A DNA stretch of 64,000 nt from Paracyclopina nana (Eukaryota; Arthropoda; Copepoda; Cyclopoida; Cyclopettidae), in assembly GCA_019096065.1 (NCBI GenBank), contig JAGUCH010000008.1:129001-193000 (forward strand), in the 5' to 3' direction. This document shows positions 1 through 10,056 of the stretch, in pieces. Numbering within the stretch: position 1 is the stretch's first letter; every line of letters starts with the position of its first letter. The notes under the pieces were generated by a model. The model was not told the DNA's origin. It ran no database searches and saw only the letters and a list, made by a program, of their open reading frames with translations. Position numbers and translations under genes: made by a program.

Positions 1-690
1 CACACATTATAAAGTATTTTATAAGGTGTGTTGCTCCTCTGTTACAATGACATTGTCCAAGGAGTAAATCCAATTGCAGAAAAAAGGAGAAAAAATGCCA
101 AGTATGAGGATCGAACCCTGTACCCCAGGATTAGGAATCCAGCGCTCTACTGACTGAGCTACCATTACAGTTAGGAAAAATGGTGTTAAAATTACTTTTT
201 ATTCTTCTTCTTCTAGGCTGAGCTAAGCTTAGTAGAAGAGTCTCTATCAGAGATACCAGACATAAATTTATCTAACAGATCTTTAAGCTCCAAAAAGTGC
301 CAAATTCAAAATGCACAATTTTTAATTAATGGATAAACGCTTTCACTTACTCTTGCCCTACTGAGGGCCTCTCAACCCAAGCCTTCAAAGTAATGGATCA
401 GATGCTAAGTCAAGATTGTCTGGTCTGGTAACTTCATTAACATTTGAAAATTACTTTCCATTACTAACCATCATATAAAATCGTATATATATGTAAACAA
501 ATTATAAAACAGGCTTACAAAATATCTGAGCTCATTTTGCAAAGTAAAAATCTCGTAGCATTACTTGGCTCTCGCAAGCTCGAGCCCGCAAAAATGCCAC
601 TCGATTTTTACTTTACATAATTTGCTCAGCTATTTTATTAGCTTGTTTTATAAATTGTTTACATATATAAATAGATATTATTTCGAGCTG
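1..690 (-). mobile_element. Interspersed repeat family R1 with tRNA-like head, copy 1
   Basis: This stretch matches, in reverse orientation, 10973-11660 and 46033-46720. On the minus strand it holds a tRNA-like segment (about 97-170) with an A box like TAGCTCAGTCAG and a B box GGTTCGATCC; the anticodon loop of the cleaner copies would read CCT (Arg). A second module (about 480-680) is an imperfect inverted repeat with arms of about 85 bases around a core containing CTCGAGCTTGCGAG. The tRNA-like part suggests pol III transcription as in SINEs, but the palindromic module is unusual for a SINE. The copy is cut by the window edge. Confidence 0.75.
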
Positions 691-1183
691 GGGCACGTAA
701 AGTACTCGTGATTTAGGAGTCTAGGGTTCAAACACCAGTCATTCCTTAACTTTTTGATTTCTCTATTTTGCTTAAATTATGGTAAAGTCCTATACATATA
801 GCATGCAATTTTCATGGTGTTTCCATAGCTCAGTGGTTAGAGTATTGGAATGCTGATCCAATTGTCTGAGGTTTGAATCTAGGATTATCCTCTCTTTTTC
901 TTAACTTCTTTGGAATTTGGATTAGTTCCATGGAATATGAGGGGCATTAGATTTCTTAAAATCCCTCATATTTGATTCCGGGGCTGTTAAGTATTTAATG
1001 ACCCCCAAATTGCTTAGAAAGAACTGAAAGAGCTGAGTTGGATCGGTAAACTGAATTATAACACGAGGAAATTGTATTACAGTATATAAAATTATGAAAT
1101 CCGTTTCATGACAACTTTCAAGAGGATGTGTGAGCATCGAGCCAAATCTCGCCGTAACAATGAGTGTAAACCCGTTTCTTAGC
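691..1183 (+). mobile_element. Interspersed repeat family R2 with tRNA-like unit, internally deleted copy
   Basis: This aligns with 45050-45690. It begins with the end of a palindromic module (GGGGCACGTAAAGT), loses the middle, and resumes inside a first tRNA-like unit (GGGTTCAAAC near 724). A second tRNA-like unit lies at about 823-893 (TAGCTCAGTGGTTAGAG, then GAGGTTTGAATC). It is directly abutted to the R1 copy, so the two families are nested or joined here. Confidence 0.65.
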
Positions 1184-1190
1184 TTATATA

Positions 1191-1762
1191 CAGTCTGTTT
1201 CAGAGATTTCTACGCACTTTGAAATCAAAAGTTTGTGTTACGGATTTGATAAATGCTAGACATAATGGATATCGTTGGAAACCTTGAAACTCTGGTCTTC
1301 TTTTTCATTAATATCACTTTTGATAAAAATTAATTAAGATTTGGATCAAAAGCCTAAAATAAAAAAGCACTCAAAAATGGCACCCATTTTTTGATGGCAA
1401 TGCACACATTTCAAAATGGTCAAAATTGCGAATTTTGACGTTTTTTTTTTTTCGATAAAGGATAAATTGTTCTTCTCAGCATTAAAATACTAATGGTTCA
1501 TCAGTGATTTTGATTTTATTATGAAAATGCTTGATTTTAGCTGCATTCAGTAGGTGAAAAATTGCACTTTTGCTCTAAAAAAGTTGCCACAGAAAAATTT
1601 AATTTTCTTATCTTTTTTATTTTTATTTTGGGATTTTCACTGCTACAAAATAGATGGCAAAAGATTCAAGCTTTCCAACGATATCCATTTTGTACCGCAT
1701 TTCTCAAATCCGCAACACAAACTTTTGATTTCAAAGTGCGTAGAATTCTCTGAAACAGGCTG
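1191..1762. mobile_element. MITE with about 100-bp terminal inverted repeats, TA target site
   Basis: The left end CAGTCTGTTTCAGAGA and the right end (reverse complement CAGCCTGTTTCAGAGA) start near-identical inverted repeats of about 100 bases that include TACGCACTTTGAAATCAAAA. TA lies outside each end (1189-1190 and 1763-1764). The 572-bp size, the lack of a transposase frame and the TA duplication fit a non-autonomous Tc1/mariner-type element. Open frames seen inside have no coding support. Confidence 0.85.
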
Positions 1763-1764
1763 TA

Positions 1765-2496
1765 TATATATTTTTTTTGCCAAGAAAATCTTTCAATTGT
1801 TCATTATAAGTTAAATTACATTTCAAATAACGATAAAAGAGAGAAATAACTCTTTTCGTGTCATGTTTTTAAGCGCAACAATTGACCGAAAAACTGAGGC
1901 AACCTTTCATTAAATAAGCTCTAATATTTTACCATTTTGACACATCATTATTTTTTATTAAAAAATTAATTGATGATTTGCAATTGCTTGTTGAATTCTT
2001 TAAAGAAAATCCCTATTTTTCCTATTTGAATAGCCGAGATACTTTCTTTCAAAAATACCATAAAAATTAATATTACGCTAAACAAATCTATTTCATCTAA
2101 ATCTACTAAAACTAAATCCTAACAATTATAGTATAATAAATATTTAAAATATAGTTGAGCATGTGGTAAATAGAATTTTCTGCCCGTTCAATAAATACTT
2201 GCAACGGTTTTCAGCTTAATGTTCTCCATTAAGGCTCATTCTCTTTTGGTGAATTTATGCAAAAAGTCGTTGGCAAATCAGTATTGATACCCATCAATTT
2301 AGCATTTAATTGTTGGCATCATTAAACCAATTCCGCAAAAAGGACTGAGCCTCAAGGTGCGTCAGTGTACAGAACAACCTTGAGTTCCTTAATGGTTTTT
2401 ATTGTTGTACATGCGCAGTACGCTTTGGCACCTTGCAGGCTCCAACCAGCAAAAAGTAACAACTTACAATTGAACCTCAGCAAATCGTTTTAAAAA
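1765..2496. other. AT-rich intergenic region upstream of the TMEM272-like pair
   Basis: No gene is seen. An inverted pair CTCAAGGT/ACCTTGAG around 2351-2386 encloses GCGTCAGTGTACAG, which contains an arthropod initiator-like TCAGT about 130 bases before the ATG. This is a weak promoter candidate. Confidence 0.35.
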
Positions 2497-3081
2497 ATGT
2501 CGTCAATGTTGGAACGCTTTGGGAAAATCTCTGATGAGGATCGAGCCAAGAGGCAAAAGCAAATGGTCATTCCGGATGTCATCAAGCTGGCAACTTGCAT
2601 TGCCATGGTAACAATTGGAGCACAATACCAAGATGACTGTCGATTTGGAAATGCCCCACTCTTCTTGATGCTCGGTGGTGGCATTTTACTTGCTCTGTCT
2701 GCCTTTAAACTATTTGCCTACCTCACACCTTGCGAAATGGATGACAAGTTGATCCGAGTGATTGAGCCTTTGGTCAACATTGCGGACTTTGCAGTGATCA
2801 TTTGGGGATCAGTGCAAATTTTTGGTGAGCTAGCGTACATTGATTTAGCCTTATTGTAAAATTAGGATTTTCTCTTGATAGGTGCCTACAGTCGATGGGA
2901 ATATCAGGATACGCTGTCAGAGCATTACTGTGCCTACACTCCTTTCATGTTTGCCTTCGTGATGCTGATTTTGCACTGGATTTTCGCACCGATTGCAGTT
3001 TTTGCCATGTGCATTGCTGGCTGCTGTATTGGTCTAGGCAAAATTGCAACCCCAACAGATGAACCTCAAACCAACGCATAA
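2497..3081 (+). CDS. TMEM272-like four-transmembrane protein, copy 1
   Basis: Two exons, 2497-2824 and 2882-3081, with a 57-bp GT-AG intron, encode 175 residues. Four hydrophobic segments lie at about residues 25-42, 50-74, 88-110 and 125-155. The loop QYQDDC followed by a helix, the segment VNIADFAVIIWGSV, and the late loop SEHYCAY before the last helix match the pattern I associate with animal TMEM272-like proteins. Function of that family is not established. The start ATG follows a run of A and has the same MLERF context as copy 2. The N terminus is cytosolic-looking (many K/R, no signal peptide). The two genes lie head to tail, 214 bases apart, with the same intron position, so they arose by tandem duplication. 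Confidence 0.75.
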
Positions 3082-3295
3082 CAAGATGCAAATACCATTA
3101 TTTTTTCAATTGAAACAAGACTGATCAATGAAGTAAATATACCATGTATATTCAGTAAACATTTTGGATACTGTTCATTTTCAAAGCCATTATCTGTTCA
3201 AAGTCTACAAGCGCAACTTCCCATTTTGTGAAAGTAGATAAGAGCTCAGTATACAGCAGTTTGAACAGTTGTTTGAAGCAAGTCAGTCATTAAAA

Positions 3296-3942
3296 ATGGC
3301 GCCAATGTTGGAACGCTTTGCTGAAACCTCTGATGAGGATCGAGCCAAGAGGCAAAAGCAAATGGTGTTTCCAAATGTCATTCAGCTGGGGCTTTGCATT
3401 GCCATGGTGACAATTGGAACTCAATACCAAGATGATTGTCGTCAAGGAAATGCCCCGCTCTTCTTGATGCTCGGTGGTGGCATTATGCTTGGCACAACAG
3501 CTTTCAAACTATTCGCCTACCTCACTCCTTGCAAGACGGATGACAAGTTGATCCCAGTGCTTGAGCCTTTGGTCAACATTGCCGACTTTGCAGTGCTCAT
3601 TTGGGGCTCTGTTGAGGTTTTTGGTGAGTTTAATCATCGCAAAAACGTAGTTAAATATAGCATAAATAGATCAAAGAAGTGATTTATGATTGTTTTGTGA
3701 TTGCACTAATCTTATCTTCGACATCGGCTTTTTTTGCCTTGATAGGTGCCTACAGCCAATGGGAATTTGAGGACAAGCTGTCCGAGCATTACTGTGCCTA
3801 CACTCCTTTCATGTTTGCCTTCGTGATGCTGATTTTGCAGTGGATTTTCTTCCCAATTGTCATCTGTTGCACTTGTCTGGCTTGTTGCTGTGCTGTCGTC
3901 TACAAGCTTGTGCCCACAAAAGAGCCTCGCCCTGCCGTGTGA
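3296..3942 (+). CDS. TMEM272-like four-transmembrane protein, copy 2
   Basis: Exons 3296-3623 and 3746-3942 encode 174 residues. The intron (122 bp) sits in the same codon as in copy 1 (the Gly before AYS). I chose the ATG at 3296 because it aligns with the start of copy 1; the frame is open further upstream but without an ATG there. The protein keeps the four helices and the QYQDDC and SEHYCAYTPFMFAF loop motifs. The C-terminal tail differs (CCCAVVYKLVPTKEP), with extra cysteines at the membrane edge that could be palmitoylated (inference). Confidence 0.75.
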
Positions 3943-4597
3943 TATACTATTGATTATCTATATTGTAATTACACCAATGTTTTTTTTAATCCACTAAACG
4001 ATCCTTTAATTTTATCAAGTTGATTATTTCATTCAAATTCTCTAGACACTATTAAAAAGCAAGATTTTTCATTTGAACATTTTTGGCAATTTAGGTTCTA
4101 GCGAATCAATCCATATTTATTGTAGCAAATGTACAGAATGAGCACTAATTACCAAATGAGTCGCAATTGTTTAGTAATATGTTGAGGTTGCGTGGCTCTG
4201 GCGGAAATTGTTCCGTTCCGACGTGTTTTCAATCAAAACAAAACGACTTGAAAAAGTGCGAGCTTGAGACTGCTCCTGCGAAGAAAGCTCTGCCAGACTA
4301 AAGTTGCCAGAAAAGAAGAAGTTGTCAGAATATTTGATGAGCTTCGCGGAGTCCTGCCCATGAGTGATTCAATCAGACAAGCTTTAACTGGATACAACAT
4401 GATCTAGTCACTATGACAATATTTGATACAGTAACTTTTGCATCTAAGCCCCTGTTGGCTTGACCATCAGAAAGTTTGTCCTGTCATAAATTGACTGCCA
4501 GTTAAACCTCTGTAAAGCCTGCCATTTAAAAAGTCAAAATTGAGACAACTGTTCCATGTTTTAAGAAGAGCGAAAGAAAAAAATAAAAGGAAATGGT
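3943..4597. other. Intergenic region between convergent genes
   Basis: Nothing recognisable is seen except AT-rich sequence. The gene on the left ends at 3942 on the plus strand and the gene on the right ends at 4598 on the minus strand. Confidence 0.5.
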
Positions 4598-5680
4598 TTA
4601 TTTATTCAGTTTAGTTGATTTCTCGAGGAGGAAAATCAAAATGGCAAAAGCAATTCCACAAACCAACATCACAAAGAGGATTTTGACAAAGTGAATGTCA
4701 ATCTGTGCAAAGGTCTGTGAATTGGTGCAAGTGTTGGGCCCTGTTCGGAAATAGTGGCTGTGAATCTGTTGGATAACTCCTTTTTCATTCAGCTGAAGCA
4801 TGAACTTGTCAAATATTGGCTGCAGCAATGAGTTCTTGGGGTAAATCCACCCTTTGTTGCGGGCTTTAACGTCCCGGAACGGAACCTTTTGGAAGTGGCA
4901 TGGATCCGCATTGCACACTGAAAAGATAATGAAAAAGAATCATCAGGCAAGGACGTATTCCTCCAGCACCTAGCGCTGCATGTTTGAAGGGAACTTCTTC
5001 CAGCACCATGACTGCTTCGGAGTCTTTGAAGAACTGGAGTGCGCCTTCCGTGGAGTCATCAATCAAGTATGGCTCAATGTTGTTTCTGAAGAGGTGCGAC
5101 AGCTCTTCATCCGCTAGGATGAGTGATTGGATAGCACTCATCGTGCTTCCGGATCTGTGCATGATCAGCTTCAAGCTGCTCCCGCTTGCTCTCATCTCGC
5201 TGAGCGATGAAAAGGCTGGGGTGAAAGATTTCACAGCCAAGATGGAGGACAGGCAACTGGAGTAGGCCAAGAATATCATTGCTCCACAAAGCGAAAGGGA
5301 GCATGTCATCAACGTAACTGGCAACGGCTTGTTCCCATCCTAACAATGCATGTCGTTACCAAGCCTCTTATCTACTTACTATGGCATTGAATTACTCTTT
5401 TGCGAAACAGTTCATCGCCTGGGCCTTGCCCAACAAAGGCCTTGATCACAAAAACGAATGAGAGGACCGAATAAGCCAGGGGCGAGCATTCCTCGGCCCT
5501 GTAGTCTCTGCGGTTGAGGACCTGGAAAAGCAGAAAGCAAATGACCATGGTGGATGCAGTGGCAAGCCAAAACTGCCCATTGAAGACATCGAGCAAAGCA
5601 AGCCATTTGCGCCCAGATTGATCCCCCAAGCTGTGGAACCAGAGGAATTTCTCAGACTTGTGCAGGGTGAGTCCAAAGGG
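4598..5680 (-). CDS. Ionotropic receptor (iGluR-related), C-terminal half
   Basis: Three minus-strand exons, 5380-5680, 4970-5317 and 4598-4917, join in phase to 322 residues ending in TAA. The order is: end of the S1 lobe, M1 (WLALLDVF onward, about residues 27-50), a pore-like segment ending AFVGQGPGDE, M3 (TLMTCSLSLCGAMIFLAYSS, then CLSSILAVK), the S2 lobe, and M4 (FVKILFVMLVCGIAFAILIF) with a short tail. The M3 segment AYSSCLSSILAV stands in for the SYTANLAAFL of glutamate receptors, as in divergent arthropod chemosensory IRs. The first exon opens directly after a TAG that serves as splice acceptor. No exons for the N-terminal ligand lobe are visible; the upstream side runs into the 9-bp inverted array. 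The AATAAA signal overlaps the stop codon. It may be a long-intron gene or a 5'-truncated relic. Confidence 0.75.
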
Positions 5681-5791
5681 CTAGGACTGCATACCCAACC
5701 TTCAAATACTCCCAAAACAAGATTATACAAGAATACATTAACAATAAATAAGTAGTCAAAGCATTGTTCATAAAGATTTGATGCACATAAA

Positions 5792-6655
5792 AACAATCTG
5801 AACAATCTGAACAAACTGAACATTCTGAACAATCTGAACAATCCGAACAATCTGAACAATCCGAACAATCTGAACAATCTGAACAATGTGAACAAACTGA
5901 ACATTCTGAACAATCTGAACAATCCGAACAATCTGAACAAACTGAGGAAACTGAACAATCCGAACATTCTGAACAATTTGAAGAATCTGAACATTCTGAA
6001 CAATCTGAAATATCTGAACAAACTGAACATTCTGAACAATCCGAACAATCCGAACAATCCGAACATTCTGAACAATTTGAAGAATCTGAACAATCTGAAC
6101 AATCCGAACATTCTGAACATTCTGAACAATCTGAAATATCTGAACAAACTGAACATTCCGAACAATCCGAACAATCTGAACATTCTGAACAATCTGAACA
6201 ATCCGAACAATCTGAACAATCTGAACAATCTGAACAATCTGAACATTCTGAACAATTCTGAACAATCTGAACAATCCGAACAATCTGATCATTCTGAACA
6301 ATCTGAACAATCCGAACAATCTGAACAATCTGAACATTCTGAACAATCCGAACAATCTGAACAATCCGAACATTCTTAACCATCCGAACAATCTGAACAA
6401 TCCGAACATTCTGTACAATCCAAACAATCTGAAAATTCTGAACAATCCGAACATTCTGAATTATCCGAACAATCTGAACAATCTGAACAAACTGAACATT
6501 CTGAACATTCCGATCATTCTGAACAATCCGAACAATCTGAACAATCCGAACAATCTGAACATTCTGAACAATCAGAACAATCCAAACATTCTGACCAATC
6601 CCAACAATCCAAAAAATCTGAACATTCTGAACAATTCAAACATTCTGAACAATCC
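5792..6655 (-). repeat. 9-bp minisatellite, left arm (about 95 units)
   Basis: The unit is CTGAACAAT on the plus strand, with two mostly binary positions: base 2 is T or C and base 8 is A or T. Because the unit is three codons long, most frames stay open and give low-complexity products (for example NNLNILNNP or SECSDC). None shows a start context or conserved ends, so no CDS is called. Confidence 0.9.
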
Positions 6656-7290
6656 GTTTCTTCAAAACTAGAAGATTTTTGACTTTGTTTACCTATTTTA
6701 TTTTTAGTTTTGCACTTTTCAGCTCAGAGATGGTGCTGCTGTAGCAGGCAAAATGTGCTTTTCTTCTCACAAAATTTTTCATAAAATAAGAAATGTGTAC
6801 AATGCTCAAATATTAACATTAACAATGTGCAAATTGTTTATAATGTTTGCAATGTTCGCATTGCTACATTTTTAACTACAATAGCAATCATCCCACATTT
6901 TTGTAGTTTTTTAGTAGTTACTAAAACGGGCGATATCAATTTCACCTAGGTTCGCCTACAAATTAAGGCATAATTTACTACTGAATATAGATAACTTCAG
7001 GGTTTTGGGCTGAATATTTTTGATTGGCCTTAATTTAATAGCACAAAGAAAAATGTTTTAAATTTGTTTTGTCCCCTCTAAAATTGGCAAATATCAATGT
7101 AATTTTGCTTTGTGTATTTTTTTTAGTTATGTCATAATTTTGTAGGTAATGAAAGATATTTCACAATGCAAGAAATGCTTAACATTCTTCTTGTAAGTGA
7201 AAGAACTATGGCATAATTTTGGCTGTAACTTAATTAAGGTAAACATATGGAGCTCTATCATTGAAATGGTTACAAAAAAAGAATAACTAA
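6656..7290. other. Spacer between the inverted arrays
   Basis: AT-rich unique sequence with no gene. It would form the loop of any fold-back transcript. Confidence 0.6.
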
Positions 7291-8629
7291 GAATGTTTGG
7301 ATTGTTCAGCATGTTCGGATTGTTCAGAATGCTCAGATTGTTCGGATTGTTAAGAATGATCGGATTGTTCAGAATGATCGGATTGTTCAGATTGTTAAGA
7401 ATGTTCAGAATGTTCAGATTGTTCGGATTGTTCAGAATGCTCAGATTGTTCGGATTGTTCAGAATGATCGAATTATTCAGAATGATTGGATTGTTCAGAA
7501 TGTTCAGAATGTTCAGATTGTTCGGATTGTTCAGAATGTTCAGATTGTTCGGATTGTTCAGAATGTTAAGATGGTTTGGATTGTTCAGAATGTTCAGATT
7601 GTTCGGAATGTTCAGATTGTTCAGAATGTTCGGATTGTTCAGCATGTTCGGATTGTTCAGAATGCTCAGAATGTTCGGATTGTTCAGAATGTTCGGATTG
7701 TTCAGCATGTTCGGATTGTTCAGAATGCTCAGAATGTTCGGATTGTTCAGAATGTTCAGATTGTTCAGATTGTTCAGATTGTTCAGATTGTTTGGATTGT
7801 TCAGAATGTTCAGATTGTTCGGATTGTTCAGATTGTTCAGAATGTTCAGAATGTTCAGATTGTTTGGATTGTTCAGAATGTTCAGAATGTTCAGTTTGTT
7901 CGGATTGTTCAGAATGTTCAGATTGTTCGGATTGTTCGGATAGTTCAGAATGTTCAGAATGTTCAGAATGTTCAGATTGTTCGGATTGTTCGGATAGTTC
8001 AGAATGTTCAGATTGTTCGGATTGTTCAGAATGTTCAGATTGTTCAGATTGTTCAGAATGTTCAGAATGTTCAGATTGTACGGATTGTTCAGAATGCTCA
8101 GAATGTTCGGATTGTTCAGAATGCTCAGATTGTTCAGAATGTTCAGATTGTTCAGATTGTTCGGATTGTTCAGAATGTTCGGATTGTTCAGATTGTTCAG
8201 AATGTTCAGATTGTTCGGATTGTTTAGATTGTTCGGATTGTTCAGAATGATCGGAATGTTCAGAATGATCGGATTGTTCAGAATGTTCAGATTGTTTGGA
8301 TTGTTCAGAATGTTCAGATTGTTCGGATTGTTCAGAATGTTCAGATTGTTCAGAATGTTTAGAATGTTCAGATTGTTTGGATTGTTCAGAATGTTCAGAA
8401 TGTTCGGATAGTTCGGATTGTTGAGAATGCTCAGAATGTTCGGATTGTTCAGAATGTTCAGATTGTTCAGATTGTTCAGAATGTTTGGATTGTTCAGAAT
8501 GTTCGGATTGTTCAGAATGTTCGGATTGTTCAGAATGTTCAGATTGTTCGGATTGTTCAGAATGTTCAGAATGTTCAGATTGTTCAGAATGTTCAGATTG
8601 TTCAGAATGTTCAGATTGTTCAGATTGTT
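7291..8629 (+). repeat. 9-bp minisatellite, right arm (about 149 units)
   Basis: The unit is ATTGTTCAG/ATTGTTCGG/AATGTTCAG, the reverse complement of the left arm, with the same two variable positions. It is longer than the left arm by about 50 units, so the arms have expanded or contracted independently. Long open frames here are repeat artefacts. Confidence 0.9.
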
Positions 8630-8748
8630 TTTATGTGCATCAAATCTTTTTGAATAATGTTTTGATTACTTATGTTTTGTTAATGTAGTCTTTTATGATA
8701 TTGCTTTGGGAGTATTTGAAGGTTGGGTATGCAGTCCTGGCCCAATCT

Positions 8749-9222
8749 TTGGCCTTAGTCAAAAAATGCAATTTCCCTCAGCCAATTATTCACGTTACGT
8801 GAGTTCCATTCCTAGCTCAAAAAAGTTGCCAGAAGATATGCTAGTTTCTGTTAGATTTTGCACTAGGAGACTAGTCCTATCAAAACTAGGTGAAAAAGGC
8901 CAAACTTTGGCCTTTGTCAAAAACTGCAATTTTGCTCAGGCAATTATTCACTGGAGCAAAATTGCATTTTTTGACAAAGGCCAAAATTAAGCCTTAGCTT
9001 CACCTAGTCTTGACTAGACTAGTCTCCTAGTGCAAAAACTAACTGAAACTAGCATATTTTTTGGCGACTTTTTTTAACTGGGTGCGAAACTCGCGTAACG
9101 TGAGTAATTACTGGAGCAAAATTGCATTTTTTGACAAAGGCCAAAATTAAGCCTTTGCTTCACCTAGTTTTGACCAGACTAGTCCCCTCGTGCCGAATCT
9201 TGCTGAAACTAGCATATTTGAG
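8749..9222. mobile_element. Foldback element with about 195-bp arms plus a partial third copy
   Basis: 8749-8949 and 8951-9146 are imperfect reverse complements. Both contain GACAAAGGCC, AAAATTGCA, CTAGTGCAAAA, AAACTAGCATAT and GTAACGTGAG. 9111-9222 repeats 8951-9062 in direct orientation. There is almost no spacer at the centre (8950). No coding frame is supported. It abuts the right end of the 9-bp inverted repeat. Confidence 0.75.
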
Positions 9223-9426
9223 TCAAAATGTCAGTTGCAGCTGTTAGTTTGAGGCAATTTGACCCTAAATGTGAGGCAAAGTAAAATATTTGACTCATTT
9301 TGAATTCGCAAAAGCGAAAACTTGCGCACCGAGGTATACTGCTACTAAGCTGCAAAGAAAACACGAAATTGTCAAAATGTCAGCTGTTACTTTTGACTCA
9401 ATTTGAATTCGCAAGAGGATGCAAAA
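9223..9426. repeat. Short about 100-bp direct duplication upstream of the GC-rich array
   Basis: TTTGACTCATTTTGAATTCGC near 9289 recurs as TTTGACTCAATTTGAATTCG near 9393. No gene is seen. Confidence 0.5.
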
Positions 9427-9838
9427 GGAAAGACCAAGTTTTTTTGATGCTAGAACTCCCTCGCGCGCGCCCGGGAAGCTTTGGTTTGCGTAGGGTGAGC
9501 ACGCCGGCCCGGCTCGCTTCGAGCGGGTCTGGGTGAGCACAGTGAGGACGCGAAAGGAAAGACCAAGTTTTTTTTTCGCTAGAGCGCCGGGTGCGCGCTC
9601 GCCCGGGAAGCTTTGGTTTGCGTAGGGTGCGCACGCCGGCCCGGGTCGCTTCCGCCTTCCAGCGGGTCTGGGTGAGCCTGGTGAGGACGCGAAAGGAAAG
9701 ACCAAGTTTTTTTTTAACTGCAGGGCCCTCGCGCGTGCGCTCCTGGAAACTTCGGGTGGCTTTGGGTGAGCACGCCGGCCCGGCTCGCTTCCAGCGGGTC
9801 TGGGTGAGCACAGTGAGGACAGGAAAGGAAGACAAAGG
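9427..9838. repeat. GC-rich minisatellite, three units of 129-139 bp
   Basis: Units begin with GGAAAGACCAAGTTTTTTT at 9427, 9556 and 9695. Each runs through a CGCGCG-rich part, GGAAGCTTTGG, GAGCACGCCGGCCCGG, and AGCGGGTCTGGGTGAGC. The last unit ends about 9826 and is followed by the start of a fourth. Its GC content is sharply above its surroundings. Open frames on both strands follow the repeat and are not called. Confidence 0.8.
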
Positions 9839-10030
9839 TTTTTTTCAATTGTGGGCGGGCCCATTTTGGGGATTCTGTGTTCTGTCCAGTCATGATGCTA
9901 ATTGGATGCGGGCGTGCTTATTTCGGTAATTCTGTGTTCTGTGCTTGATTCGTTTGTGATGCTCAATGGATGCGGGCGTGCCTATTTCGGGGATTCTGTG
10001 CGCTGGATATCTGGCCACTGCCCGAAATAG
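9839..10030. repeat. Degenerate about 65-bp tandem repeat
   Basis: TGGATGCGGGCGTGC appears at about 9903 and 9969 with a diverged partner near 9847. Each is followed by TATTTCGG and ATTCTGTG. This stretch lies where the signal-peptide exon of the following pseudogene should be. Confidence 0.6.
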
Positions 10031-10056
10031 AGACTTGATCCAAAACTTACTCTCAG

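Larger units (their letters stand above)
5683..8740. repeat. Large inverted repeat (about 1.0 and 1.45 kb arms, 0.63 kb spacer)
   Basis: The left arm is 5683-6655 and the right arm is 7291-8740. Each arm consists of a 9-bp minisatellite plus about 110 bases of unique flank at its outer edge. Both flanks include GTGCATCAAATCTTT and TATTTGAAGGTTGGGTATGC, in opposite orientation. The left flank is the end of the ionotropic-receptor intron, including its acceptor region. The right copy stops at GCAGTCCTGGCC. The arms therefore come from an inverted duplication of an intron end plus array, not from two independent arrays. Confidence 0.85.

Noticed and set aside
97-170. Functional tRNA-Arg (CCT)
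   Set aside because: The acceptor stem does not pair and the sequence is embedded in a 680-bp repeat with two other copies, so it is a SINE-type head.
1554-1814. Frames of 63-86 codons on the plus strand
   Set aside because: They lie in the terminal inverted repeat of a MITE and carry no domain.
3269-3295. Extended N terminus of TMEM272-like copy 2
   Set aside because: There is no ATG in the extension, and the ATG at 3296 aligns with the start of copy 1.
5792-8629. CRISPR array
   Set aside because: The units are 9 bp and contiguous, with no spacers and no cas genes; the genome is eukaryotic.
5446-8657. Many long open frames of 130-270 codons in the 9-bp arrays on both strands
   Set aside because: A 9-bp unit without stops keeps several frames open at once. 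The products are pure low-complexity repeats and no frame has a supported start, splice site or conserved end.
9295-9864. Frames of 145-189 codons in the GC-rich minisatellite
   Set aside because: Frames follow the repeat on both strands; high GC alone removes stop codons.
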